Source of the DNA: Oopsacas minuta | Lineage: Eukaryota > Porifera > Hexactinellida > Lyssacinosida > Leucopsacidae | Assembly (NCBI GenBank): GCA_024704765.1 | Contig: JAKMXF010000222.1 | Location: 868,001-932,000 of the forward strand | DNA: 64,000 nucleotides | Reading direction: 5' to 3' | Shown here: piece after piece, positions 23,625 through 34,712 of the stretch | Layout of the letters: every line of letters starts with the position of its first letter | How positions within the stretch are numbered: position 1 is the stretch's first letter | Made by a program: the position numbers and the translations under genes | Notes under the pieces: model-generated | What the model was told of the DNA's origin: nothing | Databases searched by the model: none | Seen by the model: only the letters and a program-made list of their open reading frames with translations

Positions 23625-24130
23625 ATATGTTTCAGCTGTGGACCTTATTGAAGGAACATTAAATGGGCGAATTTCAATCGTTCCAAATCAAGAATTGTTG
23701 ATTCGGATATCTAAAATTGTATTTACTGCCTTCTGTCTAATTTTCACGTCATCATCTGCAAGCATCGATAATCGAAGATTTTCTGGATGACAAAAATATG
23801 CGTTACTCTGCATCACATCGCAAATTACCCCTTGGTCAGACTCTGATAACTCTCGCAGTAAAGATATGACAAAAACATATTTTTAGGTCCATCTGTGCAA
23901 ATCAGGTTACCCTTGATTCTGAATCAAACTTGTGCATAATAATTGACAATATAATAGACAATTCGCGGCAATTCAGGTGTGGGTTGTATCGTAGAAATGA
24001 ATGACCTAAGCAATCTGTTGGCCAGTGTTGTCCATCTAAGATGATGTATAGGATCAGGTTGCATCGATGCCAATTCAGAAGAGCAAATACCAGCCTGAAT
24101 TGTTTGACAGATATTTCTGATCTGCATTTA
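23625..24130 (-). pseudogene. Unclassified transposon protein remnant
   Basis: The minus strand carries MQPDPIHHLRWTTLANRLLR, then a block that with one or two corrections reads PELTRIVYYIVNYYAQVWF and IKGNLICTDGPKNMF. A further stretch includes YFCHPENLRLSMLADDDVK and ends with IEIRPFNVPSIKS. This pattern resembles a family of multi-copy arthropod proteins of probable transposon origin, recalled from general knowledge and not verified. It lies between the inverted arms at 21894 and 24568, so it is probably the remains of that element's own gene. Stops and frameshifts are present. No catalytic residues can be assigned. Confidence 0.55.
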
Positions 24131-24568
24131 AATTCCTGAAAATATCGCAATCAATACGTTGATCTTCGCATTAAGGATTATACAGTGGAAACATCTTTTA
24201 TCCTATAACCGACTTTTACAAATTACCACTCAAAGATGTACAATTAATAGTGTACGTACTCCACTAGAAATTCGGGCATACGCATGCCATACACAAGCTT
24301 TTGAAATAAGTATTCAATTAGTCACTAAACGTTCGTGTTCAGTAACAGGAGAAAAGGCGAAACCTGGATTAATTCTTTAAAACCCTAATGCTAAGAGAAA
24401 GAATGCCTGTAATTGAGTCCAAGAAAGATTATCCATGCTGAATATACTTGATATAACATAATTGAATCATATTCTACAATAGATCAAAAGGTAGTACATT
24501 TTCAAATCTTCGGAAAAAAAAGCGGGGTGGGTAATATTATTAGGGAATGATAGAATATGCAAAAATAT

Positions 24569-24940
24569 CTTGATAACTTGAGTATACTTGGACATATAAA
24601 TTAGCCTACTACACCATTCGATATAGCAAATATGCGACTTACTATTACCAAATAATATATATTTAGGGGCTAAGCCAAAGGAATTTGAAAATTCGGACAA
24701 TTTAAAGTCAATTTTGCCAAAGGGGCACAGAAAAAATACAAAACCGCAAGGGTCAAATCTAAATATTTTTCTAATTTAAGTCTTGCATTTTCCTAGATAA
24801 TAGTAGAGGTAACTTTTACCTTAGGCAGACGTTGAACCGACGATTTTACTTTTCTCGATCCGGCCTATTATTATATGTTCATATACTAAGGCTGACCCTA
24901 TTATTTATTCATACTAATAATATATCGTAAATCTCACCGC
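24569..24940. other. Intergenic spacer
   Basis: No motif or repeat was recognised between the inverted-repeat element and the BED-finger frame. Confidence 0.4.
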
Positions 24941-24952
24941 TTATGATTCATT

Positions 24953-26575
24953 ATGTCTGGACGAAAGAGTGACTCTATATGGCAGTATTTTGAAGCTAAA
25001 AGAGTATTTGATAAAGCTGGATGCCGTGCAATATGTAAGAAGTGTGGGAAGGAGATGCAAAGACTAGTTGCTAGACTAAAACAACATTATCATGATTGTG
25101 CGGCTGTAATCAACTTCAATAATTATGATAGTGCCGATTCAGACATCTTGTAGCAGAATATCCAGCTTCTATCCCAGACACGTAACTCTGATATAAGTTT
25201 AACTCCCAAAACGAAGAAACAGAAAAAGTGAAATATTACCAACTATGTTATACAAACATCAACAACTCACCTTTTTCCTTTGTTGAACATCCCGAATTTT
25301 TGTAACTTATGGCAATGCTTCGTCCTGGATATCATCCTCCCAATCGACACAAGGTTTGCAATTGACTACTCGATGGACTTTACGATTCTATGCAATCAGA
25401 GTGTACTGAACAACTTCTGGGAAAAATGTGCCCATGTTGTTAGATGGATGGAGTAATATCCATAACGAGCCAGTCGTTTGAGTGTCAGTGACAACATCCG
25501 ATGGAGATAGCTATCTTACCTAAACTATTGACACATCAAGGCATGCAGACACTGCTGAGTATTTACAAGAAGTGGCCACGTCTGCTGTGATGTCAACTGA
25601 ACAACGAAACGGTTGTAAGTAGGTACCGTCACTGACAATGCGTCAAACATGGTCAAAATTAGGGAGAAGTGGTATCTGATAGTCATACTACGGATACAAA
25701 CATAATATCCTATGGATGTTCAGCACATTACCTTAATCTTCTTGCCAAAGATGTCGAAATACCCAGCGCTTAGGTAGATGTCATTCAGATAGTGAAATAT
25801 TTTTGGAATTCTCATCTCCCAGCTGCATGATACAAATTTACAGGCGGAAAAAAATTTACGCTCCACAGGAAGTTCGCTGGAACACTCGCGGATTCTCTTC
25901 AATGTTACTAGATAACTCAGCAATGATCCTCAAAGTTACTAAGAACACCGCGACAATATTGACGGCATGGTCGCAAAGAAAGTACGAGATATTAATATCA
26001 AGAGGAATGCTGAAGACTATCTCAGACGTATGATGCTTATCGCTGTAGTTCTGATAAAGTGCAGAGTGACAGTTGTAAACTGAGTGAGGTTGTTAAAGTT
26101 TGGAAAGCGTTGGAGCTGGAGATGGAATCATCGCAACCATATGTTGTCACACAAAGAGTAGAGTAACGCTCCAAACAGGCGCTAACCACTCCATACTACT
26201 TATCCAACATAATTGATCCATGGTACATGGGTAGAAATTTGTCAAATTGCGAGGTCGATGCTGGATTAGAATTATGCAGCATAGGGTATACATCATGTTT
26301 AGCTACAGTCATTAACTTCAGGGCCAAAGTAAACCATTCAGACTTTTCATGTTTATGGAAGAACTTATACAAAAATCTCCCCTATTACATAGTGGGAATC
26401 TCAGAGCAGTCATCCCACAGTAATACTATGATGACACTTTGTTGCCAACTTGGAGGTGTGGCATCAAAGTGCTGGGATAGAGAGAATATTCTCGACATTT
26501 GGTCTTGTGCAGTCAAAAGTTAGGAATAGGTTAAAAATTGCTAAATCAAGAATATTTGTATTTTTTATACAAGCT
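24953..26575 (+). pseudogene. BED-finger hAT transposase remnant
   Basis: The intact first part (24953-25153, 66 codons) is a BED zinc finger: SIWQYFEAKR, CRAICKKCGKEMQ and RLKQHYHDC give the aromatic start and the C-x2-C...H-x4-C ligands. After a stop the homologous DNA continues in shifting frames: FAIDYSMDFT, a GTVTDNASNMVK block (acidic residue region of hAT cores), a piece near 25800-26030, and a C-terminal hAT block that reads SSAGIERIFSTFGLVQSK around 26450-26520, followed by VRNRLKIAKSRIFVFF. The order fits a BED-hAT transposase. Many frameshifts and stops show it is long dead. I could not find terminal repeats, so the element limits are unknown. Confidence 0.8.
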
Positions 26576-26729
26576 GCTGAATACCCACTAAAATATCTTG
26601 CAGTTCTTCATTAATACAAACTCTAGTTTTTAACTTTTTCAATGATAAATATTTTCGTTTCTCATTTTCATCATTGACAGACATTATATTATACGTATAT
26701 TATGAAAGTTATTCTAGAATTCTACGTGA

Positions 26730-27780
26730 TCATGAGTTGATAAAAATATACAGAGGACTAAATCTTGATAAATAAAAAATATATAAAAAATCTGATTTAA
26801 TCAAATAGATCCTGATTTTTGATTTTTGATTTTTTTCTAACCCTAAATTTATTAAAATAACTAAATTAGCAGTAGTAATGCTCCTGCTAATTGGAAATCT
26901 TGACCTCACAATTCCTAAGTCTTTTAATTCAGATTTATTGGCAATATATAGTTGGCAATGGGCGTCACCTGCTTCACTTATAATCCCCGACATCTTACCA
27001 TCTATCATGGTGCGATGAAATGTTACATTTACAAGTCGATTGGGAAGTAGAATACCCTATTGGTAATAGAATCAACTTCGGAGTTAGCAATGATGTCCAT
27101 TAGAATTTAGATGTTCTCTTGGTTTTCCTTTTGAGCTAATAATGCAATAGGCCATACGCAAAATGGTGAATTTCGGATGTCATTTGACCAAACAGTAGTA
27201 CCAGATGAGTCAATTAGTGAAACAACCTTGGATGCAAAATAATGAAATTTTTGGTGTCGAGCTTCGGTATTCCATCAAACTGATTGTAGATTTTATGACA
27301 CCCAGAGCCATCTAAGCCATCTGAGATCTGTAAACTTAAGGGATATTGACTCTTAAGTAGTTCAGGAACAATTTCCAATAAACTTAACAGAGTTTGTTTC
27401 AAGATGGATCTATAAGAAAATCCGATACCAATATTGACGTCATCTGAAATTTGAATTTCAAGAATATCAGATGAGAGTATATTTCAAGCACGATACTCAG
27501 AAATTATATTATATGGAGGGAAGACATATGCTTACTGGCTTACACAATTTTGTATTTTTTGTGCACTTAAGTTTCCTGATTCCCAAGAAATCTAACAAAA
27601 ACAATGGCTTATCCAAAGGTAACCACATAACAACACTTCCGAATGTCCCATATTCAATAAATTGTTGAAAAGAGTTAAACATTACGGTCAGATTTAAGTT
27701 GGGAGAACATACAACGAATAGAGTGGATCTCGGCTTCAGGGATTTTAAAGCTTCCAAGAAAACATCTGTTGCTTCTCTAA
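26730..27780 (-). pseudogene. RAG1/Transib-like transposase core remnant
   Basis: Read on the minus strand. An upstream block has YVFPPYNIISEYRA, resembling the YPxYN region ahead of the RAG1/Transib core. It continues in frame to GFSYRSILKQTLLSLL and ISDGLDGSGCHKIYNQ, where the Asp would match the first catalytic Asp (RAG1 D600 region). After a shift come SPFCVWPIALLAQKENQENI, like the RAG1 segment that leads to the second Asp, and FHRTMIDGKMSGIISE followed by HCQL, like the second Asp and the Cys pair of the RAG1 zinc-binding insertion, with the second Cys now Tyr. The third catalytic Glu region is not visible. The gene has stops and at least two frameshifts. The assignment rests on motif order recalled from the family, so it is likely but unconfirmed. 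Transib is the more conservative reading. Confidence 0.55.
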
Positions 27781-28604
27781 CAGACGAGTGAGAGTTTAAG
27801 AATTAAACGCCTCCTTGTAATTCATATAAATATCAAATATCTTTCAATGCAGGAAAATATTCAAAAGTAAAATTTAGGTATCTGCTTTATTTAAAAATAT
27901 TCACCAGCATTTTCGTGGAGCTTTGGGAAATCTGGGAATGGTTTTATTTTGAGGACTACTTAATTATGAATGAATTAAAGTGCTCAGATTTTCTTCCCAC
28001 ATAGTGCCCACGATGAATTTTTCCACCCTTTTTAAAGGGGCCTAAAGTTTCCGATCACATTTTCCAGTTTAAAATATAATTATAGGCTATCAAATTTACA
28101 GTTTGTAGTTCTTTGTATATATTTTAAGTCGAGACTATCCATGAACTAATAATAAGTACAATTGTTAGGAGAAATGGAATGCAAATACTGCGTTAGAAAT
28201 TGTTATATCTTCTGAAGTAACTACTAAATATTTCAAATAATAATAATACGGAACTTTATACGTGAATATACTTGAATGTCAAATCGAAAGAATACTAAGC
28301 TCAAATTTGATCTGAATAGGTTTTCGAATATTCAGATTACAAAAGAAAAATTTTCAATGAGTATAACAACAGGAAATTTTCATGCTATTTCAGGTTATGG
28401 AGCCACTGTGAATTGTACATTGAAAGTCGATGGTGATGACAATCACTGGTTCAAATTTCAATAGAGAGCCATTGCCTTAGTATATAGAATGCTATGGAAA
28501 AATCAAAACTTTGGAATAATTCAATTTCGGACCCCTTGTTGAATCCCAATGAAATTGTATATTATGAATATTTAGGATATAAAAAACATAAAAGATGGTG
28601 GGCA
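27781..28604. other. Intergenic DNA
   Basis: No gene was seen. A 62-codon frame at 28276-28464 has no motif. Confidence 0.4.
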
Positions 28605-28860
28605 AAATGTTGTTTCTATATAAGGGGCAACTGATGCAGCCTAATAAAGTATATATTTATATGTTTGTATGTCCAGAATTGATTGAAGAAACTGGAGGAG
28701 CCCAAGGATAATTTTTGACATGCAGTGGTGTTTGGGGCCTGGCTGGGACAAGTTCGAGTCTTAGATGAAAATTTACATATATGACGAAAGTATGACGTCA
28801 TTGTTACCTTTTTGAATTTTCAAAAATCACATTATTAACCACTGCTCAGACAGTAGAATG
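28605..28860 (+). repeat. Dispersed repeat family A, copy 1
   Basis: Shares GGGGCAACTGATGCAGCCT, GAAGAAACTGGAGG, GACAAGTTCGAGTCTTAGAT and GACGTCATTGTTACCTTTTT with related sequence at 43515-43700 (inverted). Part of it also resembles 57115-57185. No coding content. Confidence 0.65.
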
Positions 28861-28929
28861 ATAGAAGTTTTAAGTTTGAGTTACACTAAAAGCCAGCTCC
28901 TCATAGGATTATTACGTCAACATGACTAT

Positions 28930-29240
28930 GCAAAAAATTACAAATTTCTTAATACCCGAGGCACGAAGTGGCTCGGGTTATGAAATTGCATCTCCACTGT
29001 CATCACAGAAGGTCAGTGATTGTAATTTGGATGAACCATGGGTAATACAAAATTAGAATTTCAACTATTCTGTGGTATTGGAGCCACGTAGTGCAGAGCA
29101 TATTCTGTCCCGTAGCGACCAATAACACTATAAAATTTAGCTGTTTAATGAATACTTAAGCTAACCTGGAGCACTAAGCTGTTACACAGCGACTTAGCAA
29201 GCGAAGTGCGCTAGTTTGTAATAAATCTTATCACGATTTA
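28930..29240 (+). repeat. Dispersed repeat family B, copy 1
   Basis: AGCTAACCTGGAGCACTAAG and CAGCGACTTAGCAAG correspond to TTAACCTGAGGTACTAAGC and CAGCGACTTAGTAAG at 45430-45482. CTAAGCTG and CAGCGACTTAG can pair as a hairpin. Origin unknown. A SINE-like or MITE origin is possible, but no tRNA boxes or tail were identified. Confidence 0.55.
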
Positions 29241-30092
29241 GATCATTTTATTGATACTCTTTCAGTACATTTCCCCAATAATGTATATTTTCCTACCTGA
29301 TCACTCTTCTATTTTGTCTAGTTCATATTCTCCTTTCTATTTCTCACACTTAATTGTTTCTTCTGTTTTAAATTTAGACTTTTTCTATGACACAATTCTG
29401 TCTAAATTCCAAATAAATGTTCTGCTCCTGGTAGAAGTAACTATGACGGTAAATCACACACATTTTAAAGGTGCCTAATGCTCAACCTCATATAGTTTTC
29501 AAATGAAAACAATTTCATTACAGAGAATGTTTTAAGAAAATAACAATACCTATGATTTAGAAATAAGTAGAATGAAATGGTAACTTGGCTTGTAAATCCT
29601 GAAATCTGGTAATCTTCAACTTCTTCTCTTCAGTATTGAGTATCAGACTGACATTCATAGCTTTGGAGTAGTTCATGATTCATTTGAGAGGATACACGAA
29701 TCCGATTCGTGATAGATTGTGTGGAATTGTAACCTGGGTATCCAGATAAATCGACTGTACAGCACCTCCTTCAGCTTCGAAGACATGGGAGGGGCTTCTC
29801 AATAAGTGCCATTTCCATTAGGCACTATATCTCATTGTCTATATTCTATGTCTCCCTATTGAAATTGTTGGAATACAAGTAAACAGTCTTGAGACCATAA
29901 ACATTTATCGATGGAGGATCTAAGTTCATCTTGCTTTGTGGCATTGAAAGGACCGGAAATTGCTTTTCATTGTCCTAGACCGGGGGGAGAACAGCGTCTG
30001 GGCATTGGATGTGCAGAATTAATTGTATGAACGTGTAAATATAAGCAGAAGAATTCAAATTCAAATAAAATTTCAGTGTAGAAATTATATAT
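29241..30092. other. Intergenic DNA
   Basis: The section around 29620-30010 is less AT-rich than its surroundings and may be decayed coding DNA of a transposon. No motif could be assigned on either strand. Confidence 0.35.
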
Positions 30093-30094
30093 TA

Positions 30095-31396
30095 CGAGGG
30101 GCACTCAATAAGTTTTGAGCCTGACTGTGTTGCGGCTCTTATATAAGTAAACCATTACTTGTTTCGAATAAACATGGGATAAATATACTTCGCTGAAAAT
30201 CTTGTAACTTTATCTTGTATACTTTTCAGATAGAAGTAGTTTTATTATCCTTAGATTCCTTAATTACCAAATCCTCAATACAGTTATCAAGGCGTGATAT
30301 TCGTGCGATAATACTTTTTCAGTTCCAACTTTTGAAAACAATAAAAGAATTTCCAGAAAATTTCTTTACAGCCTTTGCAAATAACAAGGTAACTGTGGAA
30401 ACAGTGAAAAGATGGTACAGAGAATTTATTGTGTGAATTTTCATCTCGAAGACCAACCCCGCCCTGGACCCCCCCATACGCTGTTACAGAGGGAATTGTT
30501 GAGGCAATTGAAAACATGGTGATAGCAGACCCAAATGTTACATATGAGAGGATTCAGCACGAATTTAGCATTTCATCCGGGGCAGTGCACACTGTTTTAC
30601 ACCAATCCCTTCAGCTACGTAAACTTTGTGCTCGTTGGATCCCACATCAGCTTCATCCTTAGCAGAAGCAGAATCGAGTGAAATGGTTTCACGAAATGCT
30701 TAAAAGATTCAACAATGGCAACAGTAGAGATGTTTCCCAAGATAATAACTGGCGATGAAACATGGAGCTATCACTATGACACAGAAACAAAGCAGCAGAG
30801 CCGTCAATGGTGTGAAATTGGAGAAGGTCCCTCAACAAAGGCCCACAGAACTCAGTACACTAAGAAACAAATGTATGCAATTTTTTTAATACAACGAGTG
30901 TTAAAACTGTTGTACCTCTTGAACCTGGTAAGACAATTAATTAAACCTGGTATATAGAGAGTTGCTTGCCTCTAGTCATAAAAGCAATAAGTTGACAACG
31001 TCCTGGCACAGGATTAAGGGGAACTTTTTTGCACCACTATAATGCCAGTTCTCATACATCAAAAATGACAAGACAATTCATTGAAGAATCAGGACTACAT
31101 ATTTGCCACACCCCCCCTTATTCTCCAGATCTAGCACCATGCGACTTCTGGCTCTTTTCTAGAATAAAAATATACCTTAAAGCAGAAATTTTTCATCGAA
31201 TTCTGAATTTGTCGGAGCCCTCGGAGAAGTGATCGGAGACATCAACGAAAATGAATTTAAAGAAGCTATTCAAGCTTGATTTAAACGAATGAACAAGTGT
31301 ATTCAAGCTAAAGGATGCTATTTCGAACAATTATAGTAAACATAATAGATTGATGCTTTTTGATAATTAGGCTCAAAAGTAATTGAGTACCCCTCG
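30095..31396 (+). mobile_element. Mariner element, different family
   Basis: The left end CGAGGGGCACTCAATAAGTT and the inverted right end CGAGGGGTACTCAATTACTT match at most positions. TA flanks are at 30093-30094 and 31397-31398. Length 1302 bp. The ends and protein differ from the 22150 and 49960 copies, so this is a separate mariner lineage. Confidence 0.92.
30290..31336 (+). pseudogene. Broken mariner transposase, catalytic Asp lost
   Basis: Pieces in several frames read VTVETVKRWYREF (helix-turn-helix end), ISSGAVHTVLHQSLQLRKLC, IITGDETWSYHYD (first catalytic Asp), LHHYNASSHTSKMTRQF and PPYSPDLAPCDFWLF (third Asp). In the second catalytic block the expected Asp of HHDNASSH is Tyr (codon TAT at 31038-31040). 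There are 34 residues from this site to the third Asp, so it is the DD34D class. The C-terminus GCYFEQL and a stop at 31334-31336 complete the gene. Frameshifts near 30430, 30700, 30960 and 31000, plus stops, show decay. Confidence 0.9.
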
Positions 31397-31398
31397 TA

Positions 31399-32057
31399 CA
31401 GGAAAATATTTAACAAGTATGGGGTGAATAAAAAATTAAAAATGTAAATATTTCCAATTAGTATTGTTGGTGAATAACAACTTATAATCCAAAGGTAAAA
31501 ATATGCCAACGCATTCGAAAACACAAAATTTAAATTAGAATATGTAATTATACCCTCCAATAATGATTTCTATGATATTAATGAAAAATTTCATTCCTAT
31601 GGACACAAGCATCCCTTGTCCAAATCAACAATCAGTTCTGAGGCTTTATGTATGGAAAGCTATGACATATTGCGTATATATAATATTGCAGGTCAAAGAT
31701 TTATGTATCATAAACAGAAAATATCAAAAATTTGTAATGAAAATTTAGTAAACGTTGGCTGAAATTTGATACGCTCTATAATCGGCAATTAAATAGAGTA
31801 ATATGTCAGCAACATAATGTACTGAGAATAAAAAGAGCATAAACCAACTCTTGTTTACTATGTCCCTGCATAGTAGCTTTCGCATGTCTGGTTAGCTAAA
31901 ATATAAACTGCTAAATTTCTTGATGTTTTGGTTGCCACGCGACAGGATATACTTGGCACTCAAATATCGACAAATTTTATATTATCCATTGGTCCATCCA
32001 AATTCCATCTAGTGCCTTCTGTGGTAATATTTTGATATATTTGTTCCGGTCGAAACT
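31399..32057. other. Spacer between mariner and integrase transposon
   Basis: No gene. Near 32030-32050 the string ATATTTGTTCCGGTCGA resembles sequence inside the terminal repeat of the adjacent integrase transposon, which could be chance or a fragment of a related copy. Confidence 0.4.
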
Positions 32058-32458
32058 AATTTGTCATGTTTTCTCCATTTAATAAATTTGTTCCGGGTTA
32101 AATTTATCTGTAAAGTATTGTTATGAGTTCTTCCATTTTGAACATATTTATTCCGTTTAGATTTCAATTTTTTCGAACTTTAGATATCCAAAAGGCGAAG
32201 ATTTTGCATTTCTTGTTTATTGTGTTCATATCACATAGGTATTTAAGGGACATTTTGACCGGATTAAGCGGAATAAAGGTATTGAGCCGATTATCGGAGG
32301 TATTTAACACGTTTACATGGTTCTGTTCCTGGCCAAGTGATAGATTAACCAGTTGCTCTATTAAGCGGAGTCTACCGCATTTATAATGGAGAAACTTCAG
32401 AATATATGGAATCAACTTACAATATACCTGTCCTCCCTTACCAGTTCCAACAAGTATA

Positions 32459-33769
32459 CAAGGTGACAATTAAGTTCTGTTACATTGATTGTACAGTCGC
32501 TAATTACTATGTTTACAGTGCAACCCTAATCACTAGTCTTTTTTCGTTAACTTTACTTGAGTATAGTCGAGTTACAATAGCATTTGATACTGTTTAGCAT
32601 CCAGTACATTTTTCTTACATCATGGTAGATGCAAGGTCCAAAATCATCACTCATTATTTGTCCGATAATACGCCAACTGAAATTTTGAAGAAGCTGAAAC
32701 ATGAGAAAGTGAATAGAATGCTGGTGTATCGAACCATAAAACGATACAAAGAGACTAGTGGCATAACTGACAAGGCTCGTTCAGGCAGACCACCCATTGC
32801 GAGATCCATCCGACTCAGGAAGGTAGTGAGAAGTCGAGTTGCGCGAAATCCCAGACGCTCGATGCGAAAAATGGCCAAGGAATTGGAAATTAACCGTGAA
32901 TCGCTTAGAAAACTCGTACATCAGGACTTGGGACTAAAATCTCTCAAAAGAAAGACGGTGTATCATCTGACACCATCAATTCGTCAAAAGAGACTCGAAA
33001 GATGCAAGGGGCTCCTCCGGCGGCACGGAACCCAAGATTTTGAAAAAAATATTTTTTCCGATGAAAAGCTCTTCACTGTAGAGGAAGCCACGAACCGTCA
33101 AAAGGACAGGATTTTATCTACTACCGCTAAAGACATCCCTGAAGGGTTAAATTTGTTGATCGAGTCCAGAAACCTCAATCTGTTATGGTTTGGGGAGGAG
33201 TGACGGACAATTCGAGGACAAATCTGATTTTTATCCCGAAAGGAGTAAAAATAAACTCAGAAACGTACAGGAAGCTAATACTCGAGCCGGAAGTCAAAGA
33301 TGCAGGTCGTCACCTATTCAAAAACCAGGAATGGGTATTCCAACAGGACTCAGCTCCAGCGCATGCCTCAAACGCGACTCAGTCCTGGCTTAGGGGGCAA
33401 AATATCAAGTTTTTGCCAAAGACGGAATGGCCACCTTCCAGCCCGGACCTCAATCCGATGGATTATTCTGTGTGGGGTAATTTAGAGAAGAGGGCTTGTG
33501 CTAAACCCCATAAAAGTTTGGCGTCGCTACTGAACGCATTAACCAGAGAATGGAATAACATCCCACAAGAAGACCTGAGAGCCGTAGTCCTAAAATTTAG
33601 GACACGAATACATTCCGTAGTTAAGAATAAGGGTGGCTAAATTGAAAAATATTTTGTAGAATGATTCGGTACTATATAACTAATATTCAAGAGAAATTTG
33701 AACGATATCTATTTTATAGTTTCGGAGTTATTCGCAAATTCGAATGTAACAGAATTTATTGTCACCCTG
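32459..33769 (+). mobile_element. maT-type (DD37D) Tc1/mariner element nested in Ginger
   Basis: The left end CAAGGTGACAATTAAGTTCT and the inverted right end CAGGGTGACAATAAATTCTG are alike, followed by TTACATT on both sides. TA flanks are at 32457-32458 and 33770-33771. Length 1311 bp. It holds one transposase with a single visible frameshift. Confidence 0.92.
32622..33640 (+). pseudogene. DD37D transposase with one frameshift
   Basis: The ATG at 32622 starts MVDARSKIITHYL. A helix-turn-helix (ILKKLKHEKVNRMLVYRTI), a GRPP linker and a second helix-turn-helix (INRESLRKLVHQDLGLKS) follow. The catalytic residues are D in IFSDEKLFTV, D in WVFQQDSAPAHAS and D in SSPDLNPMDYSVWG. There are 37 residues between the second and third, which is the DD37D spacing of the maT clade. 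Between about 33140 and 33185 the frame shifts by one base: the first part ends in a false tail, and the second part resumes with KPQSVMVWGGV. The stop follows KNKGG at 33640. Otherwise the protein is complete, so this copy died recently. Confidence 0.92.
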
Positions 33770-33771
33770 TA

Positions 33772-34019
33772 AAAATCTAGCTAACAAAGATAGCATTGAT
33801 ACATAATTTCATGAAACCGATAAATGATGTAACACACTCTAATGACATTGCAATCTACGTACTCTAGTACAGCTTTAGTGTTTCATATCTAATAGGTAAA
33901 TAATAAAATTGACATTAGCATGATTGGAGAATTGTAACGTGTTGCTTGTACAATTTTTTTGACGAGTATTGGTGCCAGTTATATGTAGATCCTCCATTCA
34001 TCATAACAATAAACCGTCC
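33772..34019. other. Left interior of the Ginger element
   Basis: Non-coding sequence between the nested maT element and the end of the minus-strand companion gene. Confidence 0.4.
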
Positions 34020-34712
34020 CTTCGATGTAAATTTTAAGACTGAAAATGACCTCCTGAAAGTAGAGTGTATCCATGCGATCTGTACGTAAATAGTTCTCCC
34101 TTGTGTGTGATTGATAAGATTCTTTCGATCGTGCTTCTAGAGCTGAATAATTTTCTATGTCCCGTTTCTACAAACGAGAAATGGATTAATTTCTGACAAC
34201 TTCCATTTAGTTTTCTATGGTCTCGTTCTCCTAGTTGCATAATAGACATTTTGGTGCAGTTAATCTATAGTCAATGGCGTTTTGGAAACTTAAATCAAAT
34301 TTTGTATGAGAAGTCAAATCTATCGAGGTTGTGAAGGATCAGTAACAGTTCCAGCATTGAAATGAAGAGTTGTATCTATTACTCGTAAGATTAAGATGGC
34401 GCGCATCAAGGTCACAAAAGCAAATTCTGAATCATAGAAATTAATGATCTCGGGATTGGAAGCGATATTTCTTTCTTTCGAAATCCAGAAACGTAGTTCG
34501 TCGAACATTTTTTGCCGAATTAGCAGAATAAGCTGTGCTAGTTTATCTTCCATTTCTATGCGGAGATATTCTAGTGTTGGTAGAATCGACTCCTTATGTA
34601 GACTTATAAGTGTAATAAAGTTGTCTGTACTACAAGTATTGACCAATTTCTTACCATCGTAATTTCCATTCCATGTAACACAAAGTTGATTTAAGCTGTT
34701 CTGAACCACCAC
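34020..34712 (-). pseudogene. Ginger companion protein, possible cysteine protease
   Basis: The minus-strand frame from 34712 includes TWNGNYDGKKLVNTCSTDNF, then a long helical stretch (LAQLILLIRQKMFDELRFWI). After frameshifts the DNA reads GSCQKLIHFSFVETGHRKL and YTLLSGGHF, then, in another frame, LKIYIEGTVYCYDEW. A Cys in a C-x-x-D-N-F box followed at a distance by GGHF and a Y-x-Y-D motif is reminiscent of Ulp1, OTU or ubiquitin-hydrolase folds. Some Ginger elements are known to carry Ulp1 or OTU-type proteases. The catalytic assignment is my inference. The gene lies directly after the integrase C-terminal region on the same strand. Confidence 0.45.

Larger units (their letters stand above)
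21894..24568. mobile_element. Transposon with ~384-bp inverted arms, left arm split by mariner
   Basis: The right arm, 24186-24568, pairs with 21894-22149 plus 23479-23608 once the mariner at 22150-23478 is removed (about 384 against 383 bp). Landmarks shared in inverse order are ATATTTTTGCATAT, TATTATCACCCACCCC, GATCTATTGTAGAATATG, GTAACAGGAGAA, GGAGTACGTACACTATTAAT and AAAAGATGTTTCC. The arms have diverged moderately. The interior has a minus-strand protein remnant (see 23625-24130). The superfamily is unknown to me and the outer ends are approximate, as no target duplication was resolved. Confidence 0.8.

Noticed and set aside
28404-28410. CACTGTG as a Transib/RSS-like heptamer end for the RAG1-like remnant
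   Set aside because: No matching inverse heptamer or 5-bp duplication was found on the other side. A single heptamer is expected by chance.
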